64,000 nt of DNA from Sporosarcina sp. FSL K6-1522 (GCF_038622445.1 NZ_CP152019.1:1958501-2022500), one strand, 5' to 3'. Shown: positions 41,560 through 49,619, numbered from the stretch's first letter. A program made the numbers and translations. The notes: generated by a model not told the origin, from the letters alone.

Positions 41560-44007
41560 ATGCAACATATGCATGGAACTCATGATATATCATTGGTTGT
41601 ACTGTCATTTGCGATTGCTTTTATGGCTTCACTCACAGCTCTTGATACGGCGAGGAGGGTTCATTTTTCAACTGGTTGGCAAAGGAAGCTATGGTTGCTA
41701 AGTGGTTCGTTCGCAATGGGAATTGGGATTTGGGCAATGCATTTTATTGCGATGATTGCCTTTGAATTGCCTGTACCAATTTACTATGATTTAGTTCTGG
41801 TGTTCGTTTCGATTATTGTTGCGATTGCAGCATCTATGTGCGGCCTGTACTTTAGTTGCAAAACAAACATGAATATCGCGAAATTAGTTGTCGGTGGGAC
41901 CATTATGGGGATCGGAATAAGCGGCATGCATTATATTGGAATGGCTGCAATGGAAGGCATACATATTACTTATCAGCCCGTTTACTTCGTTGTTTCAATT
42001 TGTATAGCAATCGGTGCTTCGATTATTGCACTTATGCTGACGTTTCGATTCCGTGAAAGTCAACAAGGAATAGGCAACAAAGCAAAAATCGTTAGTGGAA
42101 TGGTGATGGCCATTGCCATTGCAGGTATGCACTATACAGGGATGTTTGGAGCAAGGTTCATACCAGACCATCAAATTGCAGAAATCGATAAGACATCTCT
42201 TGATATGGATGCAGTCGTTACAGCTGTGACGATTAGTACAATTGTTATACTTGGAATTGTGTTGGTGATTTCGTTTGTATTGGATCGAAGATTAGATGAA
42301 GAAATTACCTTTAAAGATGCTATTCTTGAGTCCGTATTAGATTGTTTAATTATTATTAACAATAAGGGCAATATCATCGAATGTAATCCTGCGGTGACAA
42401 CAACATTTGGCCATGCGCGAGAAGAGCTAATTGGTCAGCATATGGAGCAAAAACTGTTGGGGCGGTTAGCTGAGAATAACGTAGAAACAGAAAAAATACA
42501 GTACAATCAACGTGTAGAAATGACTGGTATTCGCTGTAATGGGGAGACATTCCCAGTCGAATTGACTGTGACGAAAATTAAAAAAGAAGGATTACCCCTG
42601 TTTACGGTATATATGCGCGATATAACACAGCTTAAGCAATCGGAAGAAACAATCTGGAAAATGGCTTACAGAGATTCTCTGACGGGTTTGCCCAATCGCC
42701 GTTTTTTTAGTGAACATCTGAATGTGTCGTTAATAGAAGCAGAAGTGCATGAGACAAAGCTTGCTGTAATATTTTTAGATTTGGATCATTTTAAGCTTAT
42801 CAATGATTCTATGGGACATGCTTTTGGCGATATATTATTAAAAAGTGTGGCGGAAAGACTACGTAAATGCGTAGAAGCACCGGATATTGTTGCGCGAAAT
42901 GGTGGCGATGAGTTTACACTTATTTTGCAGGATACAAATGACCAGTTAGCAGAAACAGTCGTTGAAAACATTATATATGCGTTAAACGAACCGTTTGATC
43001 TTGGAGAACAGGAAGTCTTTATCTCGACGAGTATTGGAATCTCGATGTATCCAGCAGATGGAGAGGATCAGGAAGTTCTTGTGAAGAATGCAGATACTGC
43101 AATGTATGAAGCGAAAGAACAGGGGCGGAATGGCTATTCATTTTTCAAGGCTGGACATGAGATGAAAATGTTGAAAAAGCATCAGCTGGGGAATGAGCTT
43201 CGAATGGCGTTGGAGCGCGATGAATTGATTTTACACTATCAACCGAGACTTCATATGGGGAGCGGACAAATTATAGGGGTAGAGGCGTTAGTACGCTGGA
43301 TTCATCCTGAAAAGGGATTCATCCCACCTGATGAGTTTATTCCGCAAGCTGAAGAGCTGGGATTGATCGTCCCGATTGGTGAGTGGGTTTTACGAACGGC
43401 GGTTGCTCAATGTAAAAAGTGGCAAGAACAAGGTCTATCATTGCAAATGTCTGTCAATCTGTCCGCCGTGCAGTTCCAAAAAGCAGATATTGTAAAAGTG
43501 GTTTCAGAAACATTGCAGCGCGAGGAATTAGCGCCTGGATTGTTAAATCTGGAAATTACGGAAAGTATGATGATGAATGCAGAGTACTCTATTCGAGTAT
43601 TGCAGGAGTTGAAAACATTAGGCGTGCAGCTTAGTGTAGATGATTTTGGGACAGGGTATAATTCGCTGAGCAGTTTGAAGAAAATGCCACTGGATTACCT
43701 GAAAATAGATCGATCCTTTATGCACAATATTCCTGATGATCCTGAGAATACAGCGATTGTGAAGGCAATTATTTCGATTGCACAAAGTTTGAATTTGAAT
43801 GTTATTGCGGAAGGGATAGAAGAGGAGCAACAACTCGCATTTCTTCAGCAACTTCATTGCCATGAGATACAAGGCTATCTAGTCTGTCGTCCAGTCCCGG
43901 CTCAGGAGTTGGAAAGGTTTCTAGCTGATTATATGAGTCTTCAGGTATTGCAATTACTTGACGGTAAAAGTGCCAGTGAGACAATAAAATCCAGCTCTCC
44001 GTTGTGA
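41560..44007 (+). CDS. MHYT-PAS-GGDEF-EAL membrane protein (cyclic di-GMP turnover)
   Basis: The 815-residue protein has seven N-terminal membrane helices forming the MHYT sensor domain, with three copies of the motif (AMHFIAM, GMHYIGM, GMHYTGM), thought to bind copper and sense gases. A PAS domain (about 253-370) follows, then a GGDEF domain (signature GGDEF intact at 448-452, preceded by LTGLPNRR) and an EAL domain (EALVRW at 575-577, with DDFGTGYNSL and the IAEGIE segment). Both catalytic motifs are complete, so it may be a diguanylate cyclase, a phosphodiesterase, or both. A c-di-GMP riboswitch gene lies 3 kb away. Start ATG 41560 or 41569. Confidence 0.93.
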   Translation: MQHMHGTHDISLVVLSFAIAFMASLTALDTARRVHFSTGWQRKLWLLSGSFAMGIGIWAMHFIAMIAFELPVPIYYDLVLVFVSIIVAIAASMCGLYFSCKTNMNIAKLVVGGTIMGIGISGMHYIGMAAMEGIHITYQPVYFVVSICIAIGASIIALMLTFRFRESQQGIGNKAKIVSGMVMAIAIAGMHYTGMFGARFIPDHQIAEIDKTSLDMDAVVTAVTISTIVILGIVLVISFVLDRRLDEEITFKDAILESVLDCLIIINNKGNIIECNPAVTTTFGHAREELIGQHMEQKLLGRLAENNVETEKIQYNQRVEMTGIRCNGETFPVELTVTKIKKEGLPLFTVYMRDITQLKQSEETIWKMAYRDSLTGLPNRRFFSEHLNVSLIEAEVHETKLAVIFLDLDHFKLINDSMGHAFGDILLKSVAERLRKCVEAPDIVARNGGDEFTLILQDTNDQLAETVVENIIYALNEPFDLGEQEVFISTSIGISMYPADGEDQEVLVKNADTAMYEAKEQGRNGYSFFKAGHEMKMLKKHQLGNELRMALERDELILHYQPRLHMGSGQIIGVEALVRWIHPEKGFIPPDEFIPQAEELGLIVPIGEWVLRTAVAQCKKWQEQGLSLQMSVNLSAVQFQKADIVKVVSETLQREELAPGLLNLEITESMMMNAEYSIRVLQELKTLGVQLSVDDFGTGYNSLSSLKKMPLDYLKIDRSFMHNIPDDPENTAIVKAIISIAQSLNLNVIAEGIEEEQQLAFLQQLHCHEIQGYLVCRPVPAQELERFLADYMSLQVLQLLDGKSASETIKSSSPL

Positions 44008-44027
44008 AAATGGAGAGTTGGATTTTT
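43987..44027 (+). terminator. Terminator overlapping the end of the GGDEF-EAL gene
   Basis: AAATCCAGCTCTCC (43987-44000), inside the last codons, pairs with GGAGAGTTGGATTT (44012-44025), followed by TT. Confidence 0.75.
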
Positions 44028-44044
44028 ATGTCGTCTATGCTTGA

Positions 44045-46339
44045 TTATTTCTGTAAAACAGCGTAACGTTCACGCATTTTATTTGTAGCAACAACCATGT
44101 TTTTCAAGGATGCAATCGTTTCTTCGTACTTTCTTGTTTTTAGGCCACAGTCTGGGTTGATCCAAAATTGACTTGGCTCAAGTACACCAAGACCTTGCTC
44201 GATGATATCGACCATTTCTTGCACTTCAGGTACACGCGGGCTATGGATGTCATAGACGCCGAGACCGATTCCTTTATCGTACGAGAAGTCATTGAAGGCA
44301 GAAACGAGATCACCGTGGCTTCGGGATGTTTCAATGGAAATAACATCTGCATCGAGTCTACTAATGGAATCGATAAAGTCATTGAATTCGCAGTAGCACA
44401 TGTGCGTATGAATTTGCGTTGTATCTTGCACGGAAGCCGTTGACAGTCTGAATGCATTGATGGCCCATTCGAGGTACTCATCCCACTCTGATTTTTTTAG
44501 TGGCAAGCCTTCACGAAGAGCGGGTTCATCCACTTGGATAATGTGGATGCCGGACGCTTCCAATGCTTCGATTTCTTTACGCAGGGCAAGTGCAATCTGA
44601 TAGGTAACATCTTTACGTGAAATATCATCACGTACAAATGACCAGTTCAAGATGGTCACAGGACCTGTCAGCATCCCTTTCATCGGTTTATCCGTTAAGG
44701 ATTGAGCATAGACCGACTCATCTACAGTCATTGGGTCGATAAAGGTCACATCGCCGTAAATGATAGGCGGCTTGACACAGCGTGAACCGTAAGAAACGAC
44801 CCAAGCTTTTTCAGTGAAAACAAAGCCACCCAATTTTTCGCCGAAATATTCAACCATGTCATTTCGCTCGAATTCGCCATGAACGAAGACATCCAGCCCA
44901 ATATCCTCTTGAATATCAACCCATTGCTTGATTTCATTGCGGACGAATTCACGATATTGTGCATCTGTCGATTCGCCTTTGCGCCATTTTGTTCGTGCGC
45001 GTCGTACTTCTGGTGTTTGTGGGAAACTACCAATTGTCGTTGTGGGTAACAGTGGCAAGTTGAATGTTTCTTGTTGCTTGTCACGACGTTCTTTGAATGG
45101 TGCGTTTCGTGTGCTATCTTGTTCTCTGATACTTTGAACGGCTTGCAGTAAATCAGGATGATTTCTTGCGGGTAGTTCCGCGAGCTTTTGACGTGCAGTT
45201 ACACTTGCTACTACTGCATCAGCGATAGCTTGATTCCCTTCGCGTACGCCTTTCACAAGCGTTGTGACTTCCGCAAGTTTTTCATCTGCAAAAGCAAGCG
45301 ATGCTTTGATCGTTGCGACAAGTTTTACTTCTGATTGTACAGTAACCGGAACGTGCTGTAGACTGCTTGAAGGTTGTACCCAAATACGATTCGCTGGCAC
45401 AAGCTGTGTCAATGTACCGAGCAGAGCTGCTTTATTCTGTAAATCTGCACGCCAAATATTACGTCCATCAATTAGGCCAACAGCCAGTACTTTATCAGCC
45501 GGGAACCCATGAGTTTGTAAGTGCGCAAGGTTTTTCTCAGCTCCTTGTGCAAAGTCGAGACCGATTCCAGCGACAGGTAGTGCGATAACTTCTTCGTATG
45601 ATTCCAGTGAATCGAAGTAGGTTTGTAACATAATTTTAATATTCGGGGCTGCTTCTGTTAACTGCTTGTAAATCTCTTTGACGGTTTGTAGGTCTTCTTT
45701 TGTCAAAGAGGTTGAAAGGATTGGCTCCTCTAGTTGAATCCATGTAGCACCCGCTTCCGATAACTCGTTCAGAATTCGGCTGTACAGGGGAATGAGCTGC
45801 AAAATGAATCCTGGAATATCTTTTTTCTCAAAGCCTTTTGATTGTTTTAAAAATGTATAAGGACCGATTAAGACAGGTTTACCATCAATGCCTAACTTTT
45901 CTTTTGCTTCGAGATAGGCTGTAAGTGGTTTGTTTTCTGTTAATGTTAGTTTTCTCTGCCTGTATTCAGGCACGATATAATGATAGTTTGTATTGAACCA
46001 TTTCGTCATTTCAGATGCAACGGCGTCATCATTCCCACGTGCAATCGAGAAATACGTTCTAAGTGATACCTCTCCACCTTGCCAGCCGAAGCGCTCAGGC
46101 ACCATTCCGAACATCACCGCTGTATCGAGCATCCGGTCGTATAACGTGAAATCTCCAACAGGAATGAAGTCAATGCCTGCATCCTGTTGTTTTTGGAGTC
46201 GTTCCAAGCGAAGTTTTTCGATGTCAGCTAGAAATACATCCTCTTCTAATTTTCCAGCCCAAAATGCTTCGAGCGCTTTTTTCCATTCTCTGTTGCCCCC
46301 GATATACGGGTAGCCGATCGTACTGCTGATAATTGACAT
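44045..46339 (-). CDS. metE: Cobalamin-independent methionine synthase
   Basis: The 764-residue enzyme transfers a methyl group from 5-methyltetrahydropteroyltri-L-glutamate to homocysteine. Two barrel domains are seen; the C-terminal one holds the zinc ligands His646 and Cys648 (HTHMCYC) and the later cysteine of NPDCGLKTR, and the substrate-binding TTTIGSFPQTPEVR marks its start (about residue 435). The ATG at 46339 has GAGGAG 10 nt upstream. Its leader carries a cobalamin riboswitch and terminator (46395-46660), so it should be turned off when B12 is available, which implies that the cell also has the B12-dependent MetH. Confidence 0.96.
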   Translation of the reverse strand: MSIISSTIGYPYIGGNREWKKALEAFWAGKLEEDVFLADIEKLRLERLQKQQDAGIDFIPVGDFTLYDRMLDTAVMFGMVPERFGWQGGEVSLRTYFSIARGNDDAVASEMTKWFNTNYHYIVPEYRQRKLTLTENKPLTAYLEAKEKLGIDGKPVLIGPYTFLKQSKGFEKKDIPGFILQLIPLYSRILNELSEAGATWIQLEEPILSTSLTKEDLQTVKEIYKQLTEAAPNIKIMLQTYFDSLESYEEVIALPVAGIGLDFAQGAEKNLAHLQTHGFPADKVLAVGLIDGRNIWRADLQNKAALLGTLTQLVPANRIWVQPSSSLQHVPVTVQSEVKLVATIKASLAFADEKLAEVTTLVKGVREGNQAIADAVVASVTARQKLAELPARNHPDLLQAVQSIREQDSTRNAPFKERRDKQQETFNLPLLPTTTIGSFPQTPEVRRARTKWRKGESTDAQYREFVRNEIKQWVDIQEDIGLDVFVHGEFERNDMVEYFGEKLGGFVFTEKAWVVSYGSRCVKPPIIYGDVTFIDPMTVDESVYAQSLTDKPMKGMLTGPVTILNWSFVRDDISRKDVTYQIALALRKEIEALEASGIHIIQVDEPALREGLPLKKSEWDEYLEWAINAFRLSTASVQDTTQIHTHMCYCEFNDFIDSISRLDADVISIETSRSHGDLVSAFNDFSYDKGIGLGVYDIHSPRVPEVQEMVDIIEQGLGVLEPSQFWINPDCGLKTRKYEETIASLKNMVVATNKMRERYAVLQK

Positions 46340-46394
46340 ATTGTTTCGTCTCCTCTTTTTGTGAAATGAAGAAGTGTTTATTATTTTTAGGTAA

Positions 46395-46428
46395 TAAAAA
46401 AACACTTCTAACGAGGGTTAGAAATGTT
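46395..46428 (-). terminator. Riboswitch-controlled terminator in the metE leader
   Basis: On the minus strand AACATTTCTAAC and GTTAGAAGTGTT form a 12-bp stem (one G-U pair) with a CCTC loop and a TTTTTTT tail, 55 bp before the metE start. Its 5' arm (CATTTCTAAC) can instead pair with GTTAGAATG at 46501-46493, directly after the aptamer, giving an antiterminator. Confidence 0.8.
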
Positions 46429-46499
46429 TACGTAGTTGATTCCGTTGAAACGGATTTTGCGTGCCTAAAGGCATACAAATCATTTGCGTTTGCATTCTA

Positions 46500-46660
46500 A
46501 CACTCCCTATCGACCGTAGGGTAGAGCGTTATAGAAGTAGGCAGCTATCTGGCTTCAGCAAATTTGCTGTTACAGTGGCGGGACCGCGCCGGATTATCGT
46601 TTCACCGGCTTCGCTATTAAGATCTAATGAATATATCTTTCATCAGACCACCTAATTCCA
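46500..46660 (-). ncRNA. Cobalamin riboswitch (metE leader)
   Basis: Read on the minus strand, the conserved aptamer blocks appear in order: GCCGGTGAAACGATAATCC, GGTCCCGCCACTGTAA, and the B12 box in the form GAAGCCAGATAGCTGCCTAC (46553-46534). The paired elements around them (for example GCAAATTTGC) can be drawn. Ligand binding in this class is well established (adenosyl- or methylcobalamin). Downstream small hairpins (ATGCCTTTAGGCA; AATCCGTTTCAACGGA) separate it from the terminator. The boundaries are approximate. Confidence 0.88.
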
Positions 46661-46691
46661 TTGCTTTACTATTCAATTATCGATGTCTTCA

Positions 46692-46720
46692 ACGCTAACA
46701 GATGAAAAATAGTCTGTCAA
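46692..46720 (-). promoter_or_regulatory. Promoter of the metE leader transcript
   Basis: On the minus strand TTGACA (46720-46715), a 17-bp spacer and an extended -10 TGTTAGCGT (TAGCGT at 46697-46692). The expected start lies about 25 bp before the riboswitch. Confidence 0.55.
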
Positions 46721-46827
46721 CTAGAGTATAAGAATGATTTAGGATATTTGGAGATTCATCTATCATGATTCGAAGAGAAATGGTTGAACATGTTAATTTT
46801 TCTTAGTATATTAGTAGTGAAAGAATA

Positions 46828-46909
46828 ATGAAAAAGGCAAACTTGTCGAAAGGCAAGGGCGCAAAGCTATGGGCCTAACCAACTCACGTTATATGGTTGC
46901 CAGGTTGCC
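46828..46909 (+). ncRNA. Cyclic di-GMP-I (GEMM-I) riboswitch
   Basis: Conserved blocks are in order: GGCAAAC (46836-46842), a CTTGTCGAAAGGCAAG hairpin with the GAAA tetraloop, GGGCGCAAAGC (46857-46867; consensus GGACGCAAAGC), GGGCCTAA (46871-46878), and a second arm ATGGTTGCCAGGTTGCC closing helix P1 with GGCAA. These match the aptamer class known to bind c-di-GMP. It lies in the leader of a secreted hydrolase gene. Confidence 0.9.
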
Positions 46910-46950
46910 ATTCTCCTTTTTGGAGTCTTGGCTATTTCAAAAAGGAGAAT
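46910..46950 (+). promoter_or_regulatory. Expression platform: hairpin that masks the ribosome binding site
   Basis: ATTCTCCTTTTT (46910-46921) directly after the aptamer is the exact complement of AAAAAGGAGAAT (46939-46950), which contains the AAAGGAG ribosome site of the following gene. The same CCTTTTT can also pair with GAAAAAGG at the 5' foot of the aptamer P1 (about 46830-46837), so ligand state could switch the ribosome site between masked and free. No T tail, so control is probably translational. Confidence 0.75.
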
Positions 46951-46954
46951 AGAA

Positions 46955-47848
46955 TTGAAGAATATCTTTAAGAGCAGCTTTATGTTGCTTCTTGCGTTGT
47001 CCGTCGCATTTTCGGTGAATCTAGAGGGGGCAAATGCCGCTGTGAAAGAAGTCCCGAGAGCTACTTGGCTTTGGAATACACAGGATATTATCAATCAAGC
47101 AGACGAGCAACTTCAGTTTCTCGCTGATCACCAAGCGAATATTGTTTATTTACAAGTGAATCCTTCAATTAAGAATCATGTTTATTATGCATTTATCCAA
47201 AAAGCAAATCGGTTAAATATTGAAGTACATGCACTCGATGGTGCGTCAAGTTGGGCAAAAACGACAGGTCAATCACAAGCAAAAAAGTTTTTTGACTGGG
47301 TCGAGCGTTACCAAAAAAATGCACCAGCAAATGCAAAATTTACAGGGATTCACTTGGATGTGGAGCCGTATACATTGAAGGAATGGACATCGAATTATAA
47401 GCAAACTGTATTGAATTTCCAAAAACTAATGGTTGAGTCGAAGAAAAGAGCAGATAAAATGAAGTTGCCTTTAGCGGCAGACATTCCTTTCTGGTTCGAT
47501 GAACAATTTTATCATAACCAATTTGGGAATGGTGTCCTGTCTGAATGGATGATTGACAATACGGATGCTGTAGCAATTATGGCTTATCGTAATCAGGCAA
47601 TCGGTTCCAATGGGATTATTGAATTGTCTCGTTCTGAGATGGAGTATGCGGAATCTGTAGGCAAATTAGTTTCCATTGCTGTTGAAACAAACGCTACCTC
47701 TGAAGGTGCATACTTAACGTTTTATGAGGAATCGGCGCAGCTGATGGAGCAACAATTGGCACTTGTTGAACAATCTTTTCAGGGGAAAACAAGTTTTAAT
47801 GGCTTTTCAATACACTCTATCAATGGTTGGATGGAGTTAAAGAAATAA
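46955..47848 (+). CDS. Secreted TIM-barrel protein, putative glycoside hydrolase, under c-di-GMP control
   Basis: The 297-residue protein starts at TTG 46955, 4 nt after AAAGGAGAAT; earlier in-frame codons lie inside the masking hairpin. It has a signal peptide (cleaved near ANAA, residue 29). The mature part is a beta/alpha barrel with the acidic strand end TGIHLDVEPY (about residue 140; D-x-E is a typical catalytic pair) and DAVAIMAYR (about 212), similar in outline to family 18-type and PelA/polygalactosaminidase-type hydrolases. I infer that it digests an exopolysaccharide or wall glycan. The riboswitch predicts a link between c-di-GMP and matrix turnover or motility. Confidence 0.8.
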   Translation: MKNIFKSSFMLLLALSVAFSVNLEGANAAVKEVPRATWLWNTQDIINQADEQLQFLADHQANIVYLQVNPSIKNHVYYAFIQKANRLNIEVHALDGASSWAKTTGQSQAKKFFDWVERYQKNAPANAKFTGIHLDVEPYTLKEWTSNYKQTVLNFQKLMVESKKRADKMKLPLAADIPFWFDEQFYHNQFGNGVLSEWMIDNTDAVAIMAYRNQAIGSNGIIELSRSEMEYAESVGKLVSIAVETNATSEGAYLTFYEESAQLMEQQLALVEQSFQGKTSFNGFSIHSINGWMELKK

Positions 47849-47851
47849 TGA

Positions 47852-47894
47852 AAAAAAGCGGTAGCCTAACGTATTCGTTAAGTTACCGCTTTTT
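47852..47894 (+). terminator. Terminator after the secreted hydrolase gene
   Basis: AAAAGCGGTAGC (about 47854-47865) pairs with GTTACCGCTTTT (about 47882-47893), with an inner TAACG/CGTTA stem, and ends in a T run. Confidence 0.85.
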
Positions 47895-47962
47895 GGTGTT
47901 TTGGTGAATGGCTGATTATATTGTTCACCATGTGCTTCTTGAGTAGCCATAATGTTAAATTC

Positions 47963-47999
47963 AAAAAATCCGCTAAAGGGAGTTCCTTAGCGGATTTTT
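47963..47999 (-). terminator. Terminator overlapping the VanZ gene end
   Basis: On the minus strand AAATCCGCTAA and TTAGCGGATTTTTT pair around GGAACTCCC; the 5' arm lies in the last codons of the VanZ gene. Confidence 0.85.
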
Positions 48000-48463
48000 T
48001 TCGTTTGCCTGCGTGTAACGAGTAGGGGGAAGCGCAATACAATCAATGCTGTTATGGCCCCAGCCGTATCAAGCATGACATCTTGAAATGATGGTGTGCG
48101 TCCTCCTGTTAATGATTGGTGGTACTCATCAGCCATCGCAATGAGGAAGGTGATGATAGCAGCCGTCCATGTACGAAAGCCATGCTTCGGCAATACAAAG
48201 TAAACCGCCAATGCGATCAAGCCGAACATGAAGAAATGCGCGCTTTTTCTAAGCAAAAACTCTACAAAGTAGTAATAACCTCGCTCTTCAACAGAAACGG
48301 TGATGCCCCAATAAGGGATTTCTAGTTTCGACAGTACGGATTCCAGCGGCTTCCCTGGCAACCAATGTTCAAGATCCGGTACGATAGATTGTTGCTCATA
48401 TGTCTGCCCTGATGACACAAATAACACAGCAAGCAGGATTAAAAGTAAAATGATTTTTTTCAT
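47987..48463 (-). CDS. VanZ-like family membrane protein
   Basis: The 158-residue protein has four hydrophobic helices. The VanZ-family core is visible: FLLRKSAHFFMFGLIALAVY, then ADEYHQSLTGGRTPSFQDVMLDTAG with the conserved glutamate/histidine and aspartate. Function is unknown; the name comes from a gene giving low-level teicoplanin resistance. The ATG at 48463 (MKKIILLL) is chosen for its signal-like start, but no good ribosome site precedes it; twelve more codons upstream are open. Confidence 0.82.
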   Translation of the reverse strand: MKKIILLLILLAVLFVSSGQTYEQQSIVPDLEHWLPGKPLESVLSKLEIPYWGITVSVEERGYYYFVEFLLRKSAHFFMFGLIALAVYFVLPKHGFRTWTAAIITFLIAMADEYHQSLTGGRTPSFQDVMLDTAGAITALIVLRFPLLVTRRQTKKIR

Positions 48464-48803
48464 ATGCAAACAGTAGCATAAAAACTTGGTTGCTGTCATC
48501 TATACAGACATCGAAATGAGACGACTGTGATATCTTTTTATCGTTGTTAAACTATCTTAGTTTCAAATAGCTTTAAATCGAGATTTTTAATTTTTCAGAA
48601 ATGAATCGAAAGATGTGAAAATAATGAAATCCTGATACTTTTCTAGTGTTTATCACCATTCTGTAATTGAGAGTATTATTTTATTTATGAAAATAAGAGT
48701 GAATATTGCCTGTAGAAGATCCCTTTTCATCTGGGAACTTAGGCTGGGTCTATTGGACTGAGTGCATTTTTACTAGTTCTCTAGCCGTTGGAATTGGATA
48801 CCT

Positions 48804-48832
48804 TTGACAATTGTAAATTGGGGTGGTATTCA
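48804..48832 (+). promoter_or_regulatory. Promoter of the type VII secretion operon
   Basis: TTGACA (48804-48809), 17-bp spacer, extended -10 TGGTATTCA (TATTCA at 48827-48832), 40 bp before esxA. The rest of the 408-bp gap before esxA (from 48464) is AT-rich and shows no gene. Confidence 0.65.
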
Positions 48833-48871
48833 TATATATGTACTAAAACCTATAAGAGGGAGATGTTAGGA

Positions 48872-49165
48872 ATGTCAGGAATTATTCGCGTAACACCTGC
48901 AGAACTGGCCGCAATGGCGAACCGCTATAATCATGAGTCAGGTGAGGTTGGATTGCAGATTGGTCGTCTCGACCAAATGATTGGCGAACTACAATCATCG
49001 TGGGAAGGGGCGTCAAGTGCTGCATTTGCGGAGCAATATGAGCGTCTTAAGCCACATTTCAATGAAATGCGTGAGTTATTAAGTGAAGTTGGCCTCCAGT
49101 TGAATCGTGCAGGAGAAGCATTGCAAGATGCGGACCAGCAAATTGCAAGTCAAATCCGAGGCTAA
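48872..49165 (+). CDS. esxA: WXG100 family protein, T7SS substrate
   Basis: The 97-residue helical hairpin protein has the WxG turn as SSWEGASS at about residue 43. This is the YukE/EsxA protein exported as a dimer by the type VIIb machine and needed for its function. A C-terminal branched signal of the YxxxD/E type is not obvious, though E/D-rich residues (LQDADQQIASQ) end the second helix. The ATG 48872 (MSGIIRVTP) is preferred over the ATG 9 bases upstream, which AGGGAG touches. A hairpin follows it. Confidence 0.93.
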   Translation: MSGIIRVTPAELAAMANRYNHESGEVGLQIGRLDQMIGELQSSWEGASSAAFAEQYERLKPHFNEMRELLSEVGLQLNRAGEALQDADQQIASQIRG

Positions 49166-49176
49166 TAAAAGCAGTT

Positions 49177-49215
49177 GGGGGCGTCTTTCTCGCAAGCAGA
49201 AGGCGCTCCTTCTTT
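49177..49215 (+). terminator. Attenuator-like hairpin between esxA and esaB
   Basis: GGGGCGTCTTTCT (49177-49189) pairs with AGAAGGCGCTCC (49198-49209) with one bulge and is followed by TTCTTTT. As the operon continues it is likely a partial terminator that keeps EsxA in excess over the machine. Confidence 0.6.
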
Positions 49216-49234
49216 TACATAATGAGGTGAAAAA

Positions 49235-49474
49235 ATGTATATAGAAATTACGGTTGATCTTACGAATTATGATAAGGACGCATTTGACCTTAGACTATCG
49301 GATTACCATACGATGAAAAAACTTATTGATATTGCTTGGCAGGCCAAGTCCATTTCAGAAAAACAACGTGAAGGGCATTGGGTGCGTGTTGTAAATAAAA
49401 ACAAATTATTTCCAGGGCATTTAACGTTGGCACATTGTGGGGTTACAACGGGGGACCGGATTGAGATACTTTAA
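49235..49474 (+). CDS. esaB: Ubiquitin-like T7SS protein (YukD/EsaB)
   Basis: The 79-residue protein has the beta-grasp YukD pattern: MYIEITVDLTNYDKDAFDLR, then a helix (MKKLIDIAWQAK) and a strand with GDRIEIL at the end. It is a cytosolic accessory protein of type VIIb systems; homologues bind the EssC N-terminus region or regulate the locus. GAGGTG precedes the ATG. It lies 69 bp after esxA, with the attenuator between. Confidence 0.9.
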   Translation: MYIEITVDLTNYDKDAFDLRLSDYHTMKKLIDIAWQAKSISEKQREGHWVRVVNKNKLFPGHLTLAHCGVTTGDRIEIL

Positions 49475-49478
49475 ATTC

Positions 49479-49619
49479 ATTTGGCAAATTTTTTGTACTG
49501 AAGGCAAAGCATAAGCTTCAGAAGTCACGCACTTTTATAATTGCGGGGGAAAAAAGAGAAGTATTAGCCAATCGGGATGGAGCTCAAAGCCTTCATCTGG
49601 CACATGCCACAGATTTTGA
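49479..49619. repeat. Hairpin-rich dispersed repeat, decayed copy 3
   Basis: GGCAAATTTTTTGTACTG, AAGCATAAGCTTCAGAAGTC, ATAATTGCGGGGGA, and AAAGCCTTCATCTGGCAC..CCACAGATTTT align in order with the copy at 35242-35591 (AGCAAATCTTTTTGTACTG, AAGCGTCAGCTACAGAAAAC, GGTGGCGGGATGA, AAGCCTCCGACGG..TCACAGATTTTTT). The hairpins have decayed. It occupies nearly all of the gap between esaB and essB, inside the T7SS operon. Confidence 0.6.

Noticed and set aside
46340-46760. S-box (SAM) riboswitch or T-box before metE
   Set aside because: The conserved blocks read as a cobalamin aptamer on the minus strand; neither S-box core nor T-box TGGNACCGCG sequence is present.
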